DNA of 64,000 bases from Robertmurraya sp047302285 (GCF_047302285.1 NZ_CP154845.1:372001-436000); one strand, 5' to 3'; shown: positions 1-7,650, counted from the stretch's first letter. Made by a program: numbers and translations. Notes: generated from the sequence alone by a model not told the origin.

Positions 1-415
1 TCGTTTTGATACGTACGCTTCTTCTGGTGCTGGTGGACAAAGTGTTAACACGACGATGTCAGCCGTACGTCTAACTCATATCCCGACAGGTATCGTTGTT
101 ACATGTCAGGATGAAAAATCTCAGCATAAAAACCGAGACAAAGCGATGAAGGTATTGCGTGCTCGTGTATATGATAAATTCCAACAAGAAGCGCAAGCTG
201 AATATGACCAAAATCGTAAATCTGCTGTCGGTACTGGAGATCGCTCTGAGCGAATCCGTACATATAACTTCCCGCAAAATCGTGTGACGGACCACAGAAT
301 CGGCTTAACGATTCAAAAACTCGATCAGATTCTCCAAGGAAAAATGGATGAAATCATCGATGCGTTAATTTTAGAAGAGCAATCTGCGAAGCTGGAAAGT
401 GCATCAGATGTGTAA
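1..415 (+). CDS. prfA: Peptide chain release factor 1, C-terminal part (cut by window start)
   Basis: RF1 recognises UAA and UAG stop codons and triggers peptidyl-tRNA hydrolysis on the ribosome. The reading frame is already open at base 2 and contains the universal GGQ catalytic loop (SSGAGGQSVNTT, bases 20-55), followed by the conserved SAVRLTHIPTG, DEKSQHKNRDKAMKVLRAR and RTYNFPQNRVTDHR segments of class-I release factors. About 137 residues of the C-terminal half are present; the N-terminal recognition domain lies outside the window. prmC, whose product methylates the Gln of this same GGQ, starts inside the end of this gene, so the two are translationally linked. The first ATG visible in frame (base 56) is internal, not a start. 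Confidence 0.97.
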   Translation, partial: RFDTYASSGAGGQSVNTTMSAVRLTHIPTGIVVTCQDEKSQHKNRDKAMKVLRARVYDKFQQEAQAEYDQNRKSAVGTGDRSERIRTYNFPQNRVTDHRIGLTIQKLDQILQGKMDEIIDALILEEQSAKLESASDV

Positions 416-1265
416 AAAAGTGTACGAAGCCCTCAAGTGGGCTTCTTCTTTTTTGACGGAGCGTGGTCGAGACGAAAATGCGGGAGAGTTATTACTTCGT
501 CACTATTTAGGTATCAGTAGAGCGAAGTTGTTTGCGAGCTTTCATGATGAGCTACCGGCAGAAGTGTGGGAAGCGTTTGAAAAGGCGGTCTATTTACATG
601 GTGAAGGAGAGCCGGTGCAATATATCATGGGACATGAGGAATTCTATGGCCGTACATATACGGTCAATAAAGAAGTTCTTATCCCTAGACCTGAAACAGA
701 AGAACTTGTGTATCATGCTTTGCAACGGATTGAAAAAATATTTGGGGATAAAGTCGTGTCGCTTGTCGATATCGGGACAGGTAGTGGCGCGATTGCTGTA
801 TCGATGAAACTCGAAAGGTTGAGCTTGCAGGTGACGGCAACAGATATTGCACAGGAATCTCTCGAGGTAGCGAAGGGAAATGCTACTACACATGAAGCAG
901 ACATTTCTTTTATTGTAGGAGATTTGCTCACGCCCTTTATTGAAAAGGGACAAAAATTTGATGTGCTTCTATCGAATCCACCCTATATTCCTGAAGGTGA
1001 TCGGGAAACGATGTCGGTGGTCGTAACCGAACATGAGCCTCACCGTGCTCTTTTTGCAGGTGATGATGGGCTTGTGTTATACCGCCGTTTCATGGAGCAG
1101 CTTCCACATGTCATGAACGAAAAAGCCATCATTGCTTTCGAGGTTGGTGCTGGACAAGGGGAGATGGTGGCGCAATTATTGAGAGACACGTTTCCTCCGG
1201 CAAGCGTCGAAGTAATCAATGATATTAATGGCAAGGACCGGATGGTATTTGCTGAAATAGGATGA
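408..1265 (+). CDS. prmC: Release-factor glutamine N5-methyltransferase PrmC
   Basis: Uses S-adenosylmethionine to methylate the GGQ glutamine of release factors. About 285 residues. The N-terminal helical domain (1-75) is followed by PRPETEELV (about 94), the SAM-binding DIGTGSGAIA (121-130) and the catalytic NPPY (190-193), followed by IPEGD. A GTG at 399 is in frame, but the ATG at 408 has GGAAAG about 8 bases upstream and gives the usual start MxKxxYEALKWASSFL, so I prefer it. It overlaps the last codons of prfA by 8 bases, the classic prfA-prmC arrangement. A hairpin with a T-run follows the stop. Confidence 0.95.
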   Translation: MCKKVYEALKWASSFLTERGRDENAGELLLRHYLGISRAKLFASFHDELPAEVWEAFEKAVYLHGEGEPVQYIMGHEEFYGRTYTVNKEVLIPRPETEELVYHALQRIEKIFGDKVVSLVDIGTGSGAIAVSMKLERLSLQVTATDIAQESLEVAKGNATTHEADISFIVGDLLTPFIEKGQKFDVLLSNPPYIPEGDRETMSVVVTEHEPHRALFAGDDGLVLYRRFMEQLPHVMNEKAIIAFEVGAGQGEMVAQLLRDTFPPASVEVINDINGKDRMVFAEIG

Positions 1266-1270
1266 TGTGA

Positions 1271-1297
1271 AGGGACTTTTTTAGGAGTCCTTTTTTT
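1271..1297 (+). terminator. Rho-independent terminator after prmC
   Basis: Short stem GGACT / AGTCC followed by a run of seven T. It lies a few bases after the prmC stop. Confidence 0.6.
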
Positions 1298-1302
1298 CGT
1301 TA

Positions 1303-1382
1303 GAGCGATATAATGGGATTTTGACCGAAATAATTCGAATTAGACCGATAAAATCAAATTAAGACCGATATCCCAAAAAACT
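1303..1382 (+). repeat. 20-bp-period GACCGATA array (4 units)
   Basis: The octamers GAGCGATA (1303), GACCGAAA (1323), GACCGATA (1343) and GACCGATA (1363) recur at exactly 20-bp spacing, separated by AT-rich 12-mers. The array starts a few bases after the prmC terminator and ends before the proposed spoIIR promoter. It resembles in layout, but not in sequence, the 21-bp CGCAAT arrays elsewhere in the window. Function unknown. Confidence 0.75.
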
Positions 1383-1403
1383 AGCAAAAAGATGAATTTA
1401 ATA

Positions 1404-1432
1404 GTTTAAGATTCTCAACTCCTGTCCACAAT
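1404..1432 (+). promoter_or_regulatory. Candidate sigma-F promoter of spoIIR
   Basis: GTTTA (1404-1408), a 15-bp spacer, then GTCCACAAT (1424-1432). This fits the forespore sigma-F/G pattern GYWTA-N15-GGnrAnAnT at most positions. spoIIR is a known sigma-F target in B. subtilis, which supports the call. Matched by eye only. Confidence 0.5.
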
Positions 1433-1455
1433 GAGTGGTGAAGGGGTGGTCAAAC

Positions 1456-2121
1456 ATGAAAACTAAAACAATAGCAATGGCCTATATACTAATTCTATCA
1501 ATTGCAACGATTCTTAGTTTATATATACCAAAAAACGAAGTAACGGCGAATGACTTAGTCGTTATTCCCAATGAAGCGATTCGACTTCGGATTCTAGCAA
1601 ATAGTGATCATGAAAAAGATCAAGAGGTTAAAAGAAAGGTCCGTGACGCTATTAACACAGAAATAACGGAATGGGTTGAAGATTTAACTTCGGTAGAAGA
1701 GGCGCGCAGATTAATCCAATCTCGAATACCTGAAATTCAAAAAATTGCTGAAGATGTATTACGTGATAATCAAAGTAAACATGAAGTAAAAGCGAAATAT
1801 GATAAAAAAGTAGATTTCCCAACAAAATTATACGGTGAATTTCTATATCCAGCAGGTGAGTACGAAGCCATTCTCGTCACGATTGGAGAAGGTCAAGGGG
1901 CCAATTGGTGGTGCGTACTTTTCCCGCCGCTATGTTTTCTCGATTTTTCCAACAGTGTAGCGGTAAATGAAGGCGTAGATGAAGCGGAAGAAGAGGCAAA
2001 GGAAGAAAAAGAAGACAAAGAAGATGAGGATGAGGAGGATCCTCTCTTCGTAGAAGACGAAGAAGAACAAGTGAAAGTGAAGTTCTTCCTAGTCGAAATC
2101 TTTGAGAAACTCTTTGGGTAA
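1456..2121 (+). CDS. spoIIR: Stage II sporulation protein R (SpoIIR)
   Basis: SpoIIR is made in the forespore, secreted to the intermembrane space and triggers SpoIIGA to process pro-sigma-E in the mother cell. The 221-residue product has an N-terminal membrane/signal segment (about 5-23) and the family sequence IPNEAIRLRILANSDHEKDQEVKRKVRDAI just after it; KLYGEFLYPAGEYEAILVTIGEGQGANWWCVLFPPLCFLD is also diagnostic. The start is the ATG at 1456, preceded by AAGGGGTGG; a GTG 21 bases upstream is in frame but overlaps that ribosome site. A Glu/Asp-rich stretch (about residues 170-205) separates the conserved domain from the C-terminal end and is an oddity of this lineage. Confidence 0.95.
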   Translation: MKTKTIAMAYILILSIATILSLYIPKNEVTANDLVVIPNEAIRLRILANSDHEKDQEVKRKVRDAINTEITEWVEDLTSVEEARRLIQSRIPEIQKIAEDVLRDNQSKHEVKAKYDKKVDFPTKLYGEFLYPAGEYEAILVTIGEGQGANWWCVLFPPLCFLDFSNSVAVNEGVDEAEEEAKEEKEDKEDEDEEDPLFVEDEEEQVKVKFFLVEIFEKLFG

Positions 2122-2138
2122 TTTTTTCCGGACAGCCT

Positions 2139-2172
2139 AGTAGTCTTATCATTTCGATAAGGCTACTTTTTT
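2139..2172 (+). terminator. Rho-independent terminator after spoIIR
   Basis: Stem AGTAGTCTTATC / GATAAGGCTACT with a short ATTTC loop, followed by a T-run. Confidence 0.8.
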
Positions 2173-2253
2173 AATTCTAGTAAAAATAAGTTCTATCTAC
2201 AACGTATCTACATATTAATAGATTAGAAATGAATAAAAATGAGGTGTTAGTAG

Positions 2254-2700
2254 ATGGAAACATTGGTACGCTGTGCACAAGTAAAAGATAAGGATAAACT
2301 AGTTGCTTTTTTAAAGGAAGCAAATCTTGGAACGGATGGGGTAGAGGATTCGATTGATTACTTTTTAATTTTGGAAGACGAGAATGAAAGAATTCAAGCG
2401 ACACTTGGAATTGAGCCGTTAGGAAAGATTGGCTTGCTTCGCTCTTTAGCAATGACGCAAAGGGCGGGAGAAAATGATTTGCTTCTCATACTTGAACAAA
2501 TGCTACAGCTTGCACGCGATAAAGAGTTTAACTCTTTATTTCTCGCCACAAATAAATCATCATCCCTCTCATTATTTTCCGTATTAGGCTTTGAGAAGGA
2601 AGAAAAGGAGAATTTGCCCCAAGAATTATTTGCTTCTGAACATGTGAAGTACATCATGGATGTGGATAACTCTGTTTTCATGGGTTTAAAACTTGAATAA
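2254..2700 (+). CDS. ywlB: GNAT-like N-acetyltransferase, YwlB type
   Basis: 148 residues with the size, order of strands and position (between spoIIR and ywlC) of B. subtilis YwlB, a GCN5-related N-acetyltransferase. The central LGIEPLGKIGLLRSLAMTQRAGENDLLLILEQMLQLARDK region corresponds to the acetyl-CoA-binding motif A area, although the canonical Q/RxxGxG/A loop is poorly matched (TQRAGE). LFLATNKSSSLSLFSVLGFE is the usual motif B end. Substrate unknown. GAGGTG at 2241 serves the ATG start. The stop is followed directly by the DnaA-box cluster. Confidence 0.8.
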   Translation: METLVRCAQVKDKDKLVAFLKEANLGTDGVEDSIDYFLILEDENERIQATLGIEPLGKIGLLRSLAMTQRAGENDLLLILEQMLQLARDKEFNSLFLATNKSSSLSLFSVLGFEKEEKENLPQELFASEHVKYIMDVDNSVFMGLKLE

Positions 2701-2913
2701 TGTGGATATATCCACAAAGTTATCCACTTTTTGAACATTTTTATACACAATTTGTGGATAAACCTTGAGAATCTTCTCCCCTTCTCTTATACTTTCTAAC
2801 ATGATAAAGTAGGAAAGTACCGTTTATATAGAGAGAAAACGAAGGTGGAAGGATATGGATACGAAATATATAGAAGTGGATAAAAATGTGGATAATCTGA
2901 ACACATATCCACA
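2701..2913. promoter_or_regulatory. DnaA-box cluster over the ywlC promoter and start
   Basis: Eight matches to the DnaA box TTATNCACA in 213 bp. Exact: TTATACACA 2741-2749 (+), TGTGGATAA 2753-2761 (-), TGTGGATAA 2887-2895 (-). One mismatch: 2701-2709 (-), 2708-2716 (+), 2720-2728 (+), 2875-2883 (-), 2905-2913 (+). Further exact boxes lie inside ywlC (3215-3223) and after mntP (4591-4599). From memory, ywlC is one of the chromosomal DnaA-box-cluster loci in B. subtilis, so this looks like a conserved DnaA-binding and titration or regulatory site. Confidence 0.85.
2765..2793 (+). promoter_or_regulatory. Sigma-A promoter of ywlC
   Basis: TTGAGA (2765-2770), 17-bp spacer, TATACT (2788-2793). 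It sits immediately downstream of two exact DnaA boxes, so DnaA binding would touch the -35 side. Confidence 0.75.
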
Positions 2914-3901
2914 AATTATAGATGCTGCAGAACGATTAAAACAAAATGAAGTAGTGGCTTTCCCGACAGAAACCGTGTATGGACTAGGTGGAAATGCAAA
3001 ATCGGACGATGCGGTTCGCAGGATTTTTGAAGCAAAAGGAAGACCAAGTGATAATCCGCTAATCATTCATATAAGCGAACTCGAGCAAATCCACGAATTT
3101 GTGGCAGAAGTACCGGAGAAGGCAAAGACATTATTGAAGAAATTTTGGCCAGGTCCACTGACGATTATTTTTCAAAAAAAGGAAGGGGTTCTATCTGAGA
3201 TTGCGACGGCTGGGTTATCCACAGTGGCGATTCGTATGCCAGAACATCCAGTAGCGTTAGCACTCATTCACGCATCAGGACTGCCGATTGCAGCTCCAAG
3301 TGCCAACCGTTCAGGAAGACCAAGCCCGACAACTGCTGAACATGTTTGGGAAGATTTGAACGGAAGAGTATCGGCGATTGTCGACGGGGGACCAACTGGA
3401 ATAGGGGTAGAATCGACTGTGTTAGATTGTACCGGTGAAATTCCGCAAATTTTGCGACCAGGTGGAGTGACGAAGGAGCAGATAGAAGCTGAAATAGGAC
3501 CCGTGAAGGTTGATCCAGCGTTGACTAATCAGGAAGAAGCGCCGAAATCCCCTGGAATGAAATATACACATTATGCCCCGGATGCCCCCCTTTTTCTAGT
3601 AAAAGGGAGTAGGGAATACATTCAGCAACTCATCTCTGAAAAGAAACGCGAAGGGCTCAAAGTGGGGATTCTGACCACAGAAGAGAATCAAGCTTACTAT
3701 ACGAGTGATTTCGTTCAGGTAAGCGGGCAAAGGAGCCAATTGGAAACGGTAGCAAGCGGGCTCTATGATGCACTGAGAAGTTTTAATAAAACGGATGTGG
3801 ACATTATTTTTAGTGAAGCCTTTGATAATAAAGGAGTCGGTGTGGCGATCATGAATCGTCTTCTCAAGGCAGCCGGCCATAAGGTTATCACAGAGGAATA
3901 A
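2855..3901 (+). CDS. ywlC: L-threonylcarbamoyladenylate synthase (Sua5/YwlC)
   Basis: Makes threonylcarbamoyl-AMP from Thr, bicarbonate and ATP for the t6A modification of tRNA position 37. The 348-residue protein has the YrdC fold in its first two thirds (VVAFPTETVYGLGGNAKSDDAVRRIFEAKGRPSDNPLIIHI; SAPSANRSGRPSPTTAEHV; STVLDCTG) and the Sua5 C-terminal domain joined by the family linker SPGMKYTHYAPDAPLFLV. Length and two-domain form match long Sua5 proteins rather than short TsaC. SD GAAGGTGGAAGG precedes the ATG. The first 20 codons themselves carry three of the DnaA boxes. Confidence 0.95.
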   Translation: MDTKYIEVDKNVDNLNTYPQIIDAAERLKQNEVVAFPTETVYGLGGNAKSDDAVRRIFEAKGRPSDNPLIIHISELEQIHEFVAEVPEKAKTLLKKFWPGPLTIIFQKKEGVLSEIATAGLSTVAIRMPEHPVALALIHASGLPIAAPSANRSGRPSPTTAEHVWEDLNGRVSAIVDGGPTGIGVESTVLDCTGEIPQILRPGGVTKEQIEAEIGPVKVDPALTNQEEAPKSPGMKYTHYAPDAPLFLVKGSREYIQQLISEKKREGLKVGILTTEENQAYYTSDFVQVSGQRSQLETVASGLYDALRSFNKTDVDIIFSEAFDNKGVGVAIMNRLLKAAGHKVITEE

Positions 3902-3940
3902 AATATTACATTTTTGTTACAAAGAAATTTCTAGTTCTTG

Positions 3941-3988
3941 TCCCCCTCTGGACATGCATATGCTAAAAATAGCAGATCCAAAGGGGGA
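3941..3988 (+). promoter_or_regulatory. Leader hairpin that covers the mntP ribosome site
   Basis: TCCCCCTCTGGA (3941-3952) pairs with TCCAAAGGGGGA (3977-3988) with one mismatch. A second stem, TGCTA / TAGCA (3961-3974, AAAA loop), is nested inside. The 3' arm contains the Shine-Dalgarno AAGGGGGA of mntP. The layout suggests translation control of a manganese exporter. It does not match the yybP-ykoY manganese riboswitch as I know it. Confidence 0.55.
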
Positions 3989-3994
3989 GCATGA

Positions 3995-4546
3995 ATGTCA
4001 GAATTTATCGGAGAAATGATTACACTAATGATCATGGCATTTGCTCTTGGGATGGATGCATTTTCCGTTGGCTTAGGTATGGGCATGATCCCAATAAGAC
4101 TAAAACAGATCTTGAAAATCGGCATCACCATTGGCATTTTTCATGTGATAATGCCTTTGTTAGGGATTGTGGCAGGACGTTTTCTATCAGAACAATTTGG
4201 AGAAGTAGCAGCTCTACTCGGTGGTGGGCTATTGCTTCTTTTAGGAGTGCAAATGATTTGGTCAAGCTTTAAGGAAGAGGAAGTATCACGTTTCGCACCT
4301 GTCGGATTAGGACTTCTTCTCTTTGCTGTAGGCGTGAGTATTGACAGCTTCTCAGTTGGCCTTACCTTAGGGATTTATGGCGCGAAAACGGTGTTAGTTC
4401 TTATTTGTTTTGGGGTTGGAGCGTGCATGCTCTCATGGCTCGGATTACTCCTTGGTAGAAAAGTACAAGGTTGGCTTGGAACGTATAGTGAGGCCCTTGG
4501 CGGTGGGATACTGCTTGCGTTCGGGATTAAATTGCTGCTATTATGA
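3995..4546 (+). CDS. mntP: Manganese efflux pump MntP
   Basis: A 183-residue, six-helix membrane protein that exports Mn2+. It has the two pseudo-symmetric MntP motifs, FALGMDAFSVGLGMG (near residue 16) and AVGVSIDSFSVGLTLG (near 110), whose Asp residues bind the metal. Start is the ATG at 3995; an ATG four bases earlier is out of frame. The ribosome site lies in a hairpin arm. The final codons form part of the terminator stem. Confidence 0.93.
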   Translation: MSEFIGEMITLMIMAFALGMDAFSVGLGMGMIPIRLKQILKIGITIGIFHVIMPLLGIVAGRFLSEQFGEVAALLGGGLLLLLGVQMIWSSFKEEEVSRFAPVGLGLLLFAVGVSIDSFSVGLTLGIYGAKTVLVLICFGVGACMLSWLGLLLGRKVQGWLGTYSEALGGGILLAFGIKLLLL

Positions 4547-4559
4547 TGGCAGCTTTTTT
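4534..4559 (+). terminator. Rho-independent terminator overlapping the mntP 3' end
   Basis: Stem GCTGC (4534) / GCAGC (4549-4553) followed by six T. A separate hairpin GTCGAGG / CCTCGAC (4563-4589) follows without a downstream T-run. Confidence 0.65.
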
Positions 4560-4637
4560 ATTGTCGAGGAATTTAAAAATTCCCTCGACTTGTGGATAAG
4601 TGTTCGTATAAACAGTTGGAGTATCGGTATGAAAAAT

Positions 4638-4842
4638 TAACAGGAAAAATTCCGCTTAATGAGCAGGCATCATGAAAAAAAGCCGAAATAACAGGAGAAA
4701 TTCCTGCTATTCCCTCAAAAAATGCCAAAATAAACGATTTTGCTCTCCATAAGCGGAAAATCTTCCGTTATTTTCCTTAATAGGGACTCCATCGAGGAGA
4801 TAACAGGAAAAACTCCGCTTAAGGGTGAAAGATGGTCGGAGC
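4638..4842. repeat. Dispersed ~205-bp repeat, family A, copy 1
   Basis: Begins with TAACAGGAAAAATTCCGCTT and ends with TAACAGGAAAAACTCCGCTT, with internal AATAACAGGAGAAATTCC and TAAGCGGAAAATCTTCCG. The same order of motifs is seen at 8308-8512 and, fragmented, at 53020-53640. It fills most of the mntP-ywlE gap. Its reading frames are short and lack ribosome sites. Confidence 0.85.
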
Positions 4843-4984
4843 AAAATAGAGTCTTACAGTAGAAATTTAGACAAACCGTAAATCGATGTGAATTCTTGAA
4901 GGCTAATATGAGTTTGACTCGATTTTTTGTACGAGGAAAATCGAAGGTAGAAAGCGAAATGGGTCTTGCGTTAATACAAAAATA

Positions 4985-5024
4985 GAGAAAGGTGAATTTG
5001 AGGGTTCTTAAATTCACCTTTCTC
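4985..5024. other. Perfect 15-bp inverted repeat, orphan hairpin
   Basis: GAGAAAGGTGAATTT (4985-4999) and AAATTCACCTTTCTC (5010-5024) are exact complements around a 10-base loop. No T-run follows on the + strand; on the - strand a T-rich TATTTTTGTATT follows. No gene ends next to it. Confidence 0.7.
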
Positions 5025-5304
5025 ATGATTTGAAGCTAGTTAGTATGTTTTTATGTTAGTGGTCCACCTTGTTCACGAGTAGACTCAGGAACATTCGTGA
5101 ATTTCTCGTTTTGACCTAATTTGATAAAAGGATATAATGATAATAAAATGAATGTGCTTTTTTATATCGTCTACTCTAGTGGTTAATAAGGCTACAGTAG
5201 TGGAAATTTCTGTCGGATAGGACTATTGGAGGGGATTTGCTGTCAAAAAAAATCTTCTTTTCTGATAAAAATGTCTTATAATGTAGGAAGAAGGGGGAAC
5301 CAAG
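5025..5304. other. Intergenic stretch before ywlE
   Basis: No gene recognised. A TATAAT (5277-5282) shortly before the ywlE ribosome site AAGGGGG (5291) is a plausible -10 element, but no convincing -35 is at the right spacing. Confidence 0.4.
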
Positions 5305-5793
5305 GTGACTCGCATACTATTTGTTTGTACGGGTAATACGTGTAGAAGCCCGATGGCAGAAGCAATTTTGAAAAGTGCAAAGATTCCTGGGCTGGAAGTG
5401 AAATCTGCTGGCGTATATGCAACAAATGGAGCTCCTGCTTCATTGCATGTGCAGCAAATATTGGAAGAAGAAAGGATCGATCATTCTCATCAATCGTCAA
5501 TGTTGACTGGGGAAATGGTGGATTGGTCTACTTATATTTTAACAATGACAGAAGGCCATAAACAATCTGTTCTCTCCATGTTTCCAAGTGCACAGGGAAA
5601 AGTATTTGCTTTAAAAGAATTTGCAGGTCAAAAGATAAATAGTGATATTCACGATCCGTACGGTGGCTCCTTAGAAACATATAGAAAGACCTTTACAGAT
5701 ATCCGTGAAAATATAAACAAAATTATCGAGAAATTAGCGGTCTCGGGGACACTTAGGGAGGAAGAAGATGGAGGAAAAGAAGAAGAAATATAA
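5305..5793 (+). CDS. ywlE: Protein-arginine phosphatase YwlE (LMW-PTP fold)
   Basis: A 162-residue low-molecular-weight phosphatase. The P-loop CTGNTCRS (Cys8 nucleophile, Arg14) carries Thr12 at the place that gives YwlE preference for phospho-arginine over phospho-tyrosine. The general acid is Asp117 in DPYGGS. In Bacillus it reverses McsB arginine phosphorylation that marks proteins for ClpCP. The GTG start is supported by AAGGGGG seven bases upstream. The 3' end, rich in Glu and Gly, overlaps the following chemoreceptor gene by 26 bases, so the C-terminal tail may be shaped by the neighbour's ribosome site. Confidence 0.93.
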   Translation: MTRILFVCTGNTCRSPMAEAILKSAKIPGLEVKSAGVYATNGAPASLHVQQILEEERIDHSHQSSMLTGEMVDWSTYILTMTEGHKQSVLSMFPSAQGKVFALKEFAGQKINSDIHDPYGGSLETYRKTFTDIRENINKIIEKLAVSGTLREEEDGGKEEEI

Positions 5794-7066
5794 GTTTGGT
5801 TTAAGAAAGAAACTCGTCCTATTCATCACGTTGCTTGCCATCATCACATATACAACGAGTGGATTTTTCATTTACTTTTTATATCCAATGATCGCAGATA
5901 TGTTACCGTTTAGCGAAATTACATTTACCATCATCACGTTAAGCTTAGGAATCATCTGGTCTGGGATACTAGCATTTTTAGCAGCTGGCTTTATTGTTAA
6001 ACCACTGCAAAAATTAGAAAAGGTTGCTTTAAAGGCAGCACATGGCGATATTTCTGTCGATGTTGAGCTTTCAAAATCAGATGATGAAATTCGTGCTCTA
6101 GGAGTTGCATTCAACCACATGCTCTTCAACTTGAAGGATATGGTGCAAAAAATTGATGACAATTTCCAGGCAACAAATGATAAAGTCATCTCCATTTCCC
6201 GTGAATCGTCTGCGGCTGCTGAACAAGCAGAGGCAATTGCCAGAACGATTAGCGAAATTGCGATGGGGGCGGATAATTCGGCTGCATCCATTCAAACGAC
6301 AGCAGAGTCTGTTGAAGATGTCATCCGTATTGCTGAAGAGGTACAAGAAACGGCGAAAACATCAGGTGCTGTCTCTCGCGAATTGGTACAGGATCTGCAA
6401 GAATCAAAAGATATCATTCATTCTTTAGTATCTGGGATTCAACGTCTAGCAAAAGAAAATGAAGGTTCCCTGCAGACCGTTAAACGTTTAGAAGATAATG
6501 CAGCGAAGGTTGAACAAATTATCCAACTTGTTGGAGATATTGCCGCACAAACCAATTTATTAGCACTAAATGCTTCCATTGAGGCAGCACGAGCTGGGGA
6601 ACACGGAAAAGGTTTTGCAGTCGTAGCTGAAGAAGTTCGTACACTTGCTGATGAAAGTGGAAAGGCTGTTCAAGGGATTTCTGAGTTGATCAAAAATATT
6701 CAAGAAGAAGTTCGAAATGTTGTTCAGCAAATAACAACTCAAGTAGAAGTAGCGAATGTAGAAGCTCAAAAAGGGACAGAAACAAACAATGTGATCGAGG
6801 AAATGACGCAAACAGTCAATGAGATGGCAGAATCAGTTACAGCGATTACAGCGCTAGTTGATAGACAAATGGAAAGCATCGTTCACACTTCTACGCAATC
6901 ACAGGAAGTGGCTGCAATTGCAGAAGAAACTTCTGCAGGTGCGCAAGAAGTGACCGTAGCTACAAACCATCAAGCAGAGGTTATTGAAAATGTTGAAAAG
7001 CTTGCCTTGGAATTAAAAGGCCAAGCCCAAGAATTAAAAAATACCATTACTCGTTTTAAAATATAA
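5768..7066 (+). CDS. Methyl-accepting chemotaxis protein, short sensor
   Basis: A 432-residue chemoreceptor. A basic N-terminus leads to two membrane helices (about 15-36 and 50-75) with only about 14 residues outside the membrane, so it has no extracellular ligand domain. A HAMP domain (about 75-130) is followed by a long coiled coil with the signalling tip DIAAQTNLLALNASIEAARAGEHGKGFAVVAEEVRTLAD, which contacts CheA and CheW. SD AGGGAGG serves ATG 5768 inside ywlE. The missing sensor domain suggests it reads membrane state or an internal signal. It has no counterpart at this position in B. subtilis as I recall it. Confidence 0.93.
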   Translation: MEEKKKKYKFGLRKKLVLFITLLAIITYTTSGFFIYFLYPMIADMLPFSEITFTIITLSLGIIWSGILAFLAAGFIVKPLQKLEKVALKAAHGDISVDVELSKSDDEIRALGVAFNHMLFNLKDMVQKIDDNFQATNDKVISISRESSAAAEQAEAIARTISEIAMGADNSAASIQTTAESVEDVIRIAEEVQETAKTSGAVSRELVQDLQESKDIIHSLVSGIQRLAKENEGSLQTVKRLEDNAAKVEQIIQLVGDIAAQTNLLALNASIEAARAGEHGKGFAVVAEEVRTLADESGKAVQGISELIKNIQEEVRNVVQQITTQVEVANVEAQKGTETNNVIEEMTQTVNEMAESVTAITALVDRQMESIVHTSTQSQEVAAIAEETSAGAQEVTVATNHQAEVIENVEKLALELKGQAQELKNTITRFKI

Positions 7067-7075
7067 TTTTTGTAG

Positions 7076-7104
7076 ACAGGCTCTATGTTTAGGGCCTGTT
7101 TTTT
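7076..7104 (+). terminator. Rho-independent terminator after the chemoreceptor gene
   Basis: Stem ACAGGC / GCCTGT (7076-7081, 7094-7099) followed by a T-run. Confidence 0.8.
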
Positions 7105-7206
7105 AATGTTGAGGCGGATTCCGTTGTTAAAAATAACAGTTTGTGTCAAAATAAAATCGAAATCAATTACGAAAGAAAGCGATTTGCTCATAGGAGGAAA
7201 AGGAAA

Positions 7207-7650
7207 ATGAAAGTTGCAATTGCGTCAGATCACGGTGGGATCAATATTCGTCAGGAATTGAAACAATTAATGGATGAGTTAGGTGTTCAATATGAAGACT
7301 TTGGATGTGAATGTGAAACATCTGTCGACTATCCGGACTATGCATTACCAGTAGCAGAAAAAGTAGCAGCTGGTGAATTCGATCGAGGCATTTTAATTTG
7401 TGGGACTGGAATTGGCATGAGCATTACGGCAAATAAGGTGAAGGGCATTCGCTGTGCATTAGTTCATGATGTGTTTAGTGCAAAGGCTACCCGTGAGCAC
7501 AATAACAGTAACATTTTAGCAATGGGTGAGCGTGTCATTGGCCCTGGCTTGGCTCGTGAAATTGCCAAGGTATGGCTGTCTACTGATTATGAAGGTGGTC
7601 GTCATGAAACAAGAGTCGGAAAAATTTCAGCCTATGAGGAGCAGCTTTAA
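7207..7650 (+). CDS. rpiB: Ribose-5-phosphate isomerase B
   Basis: Interconverts ribose-5-phosphate and ribulose-5-phosphate in the pentose phosphate pathway. 147 residues with SDHGG (Asp9, His10), the catalytic Cys65 in LICGTGIGMSITANK, and HDVFSAKATREHNNSNILAMGERVIG, all diagnostic of the RpiB/LacAB family. Start is ATG 7207 after AGGAGGAAAAGG; a longer in-frame extension upstream is basic and lacks homology. ywlG follows after 24 bases, as in B. subtilis. Confidence 0.95.
   Translation: MKVAIASDHGGINIRQELKQLMDELGVQYEDFGCECETSVDYPDYALPVAEKVAAGEFDRGILICGTGIGMSITANKVKGIRCALVHDVFSAKATREHNNSNILAMGERVIGPGLAREIAKVWLSTDYEGGRHETRVGKISAYEEQL

Noticed and set aside
3901..3994. yybP-ykoY manganese riboswitch before mntP
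   Set aside because: The leader is under 100 bases and lacks the conserved junction loops as I know them; only a simple nested hairpin is present.
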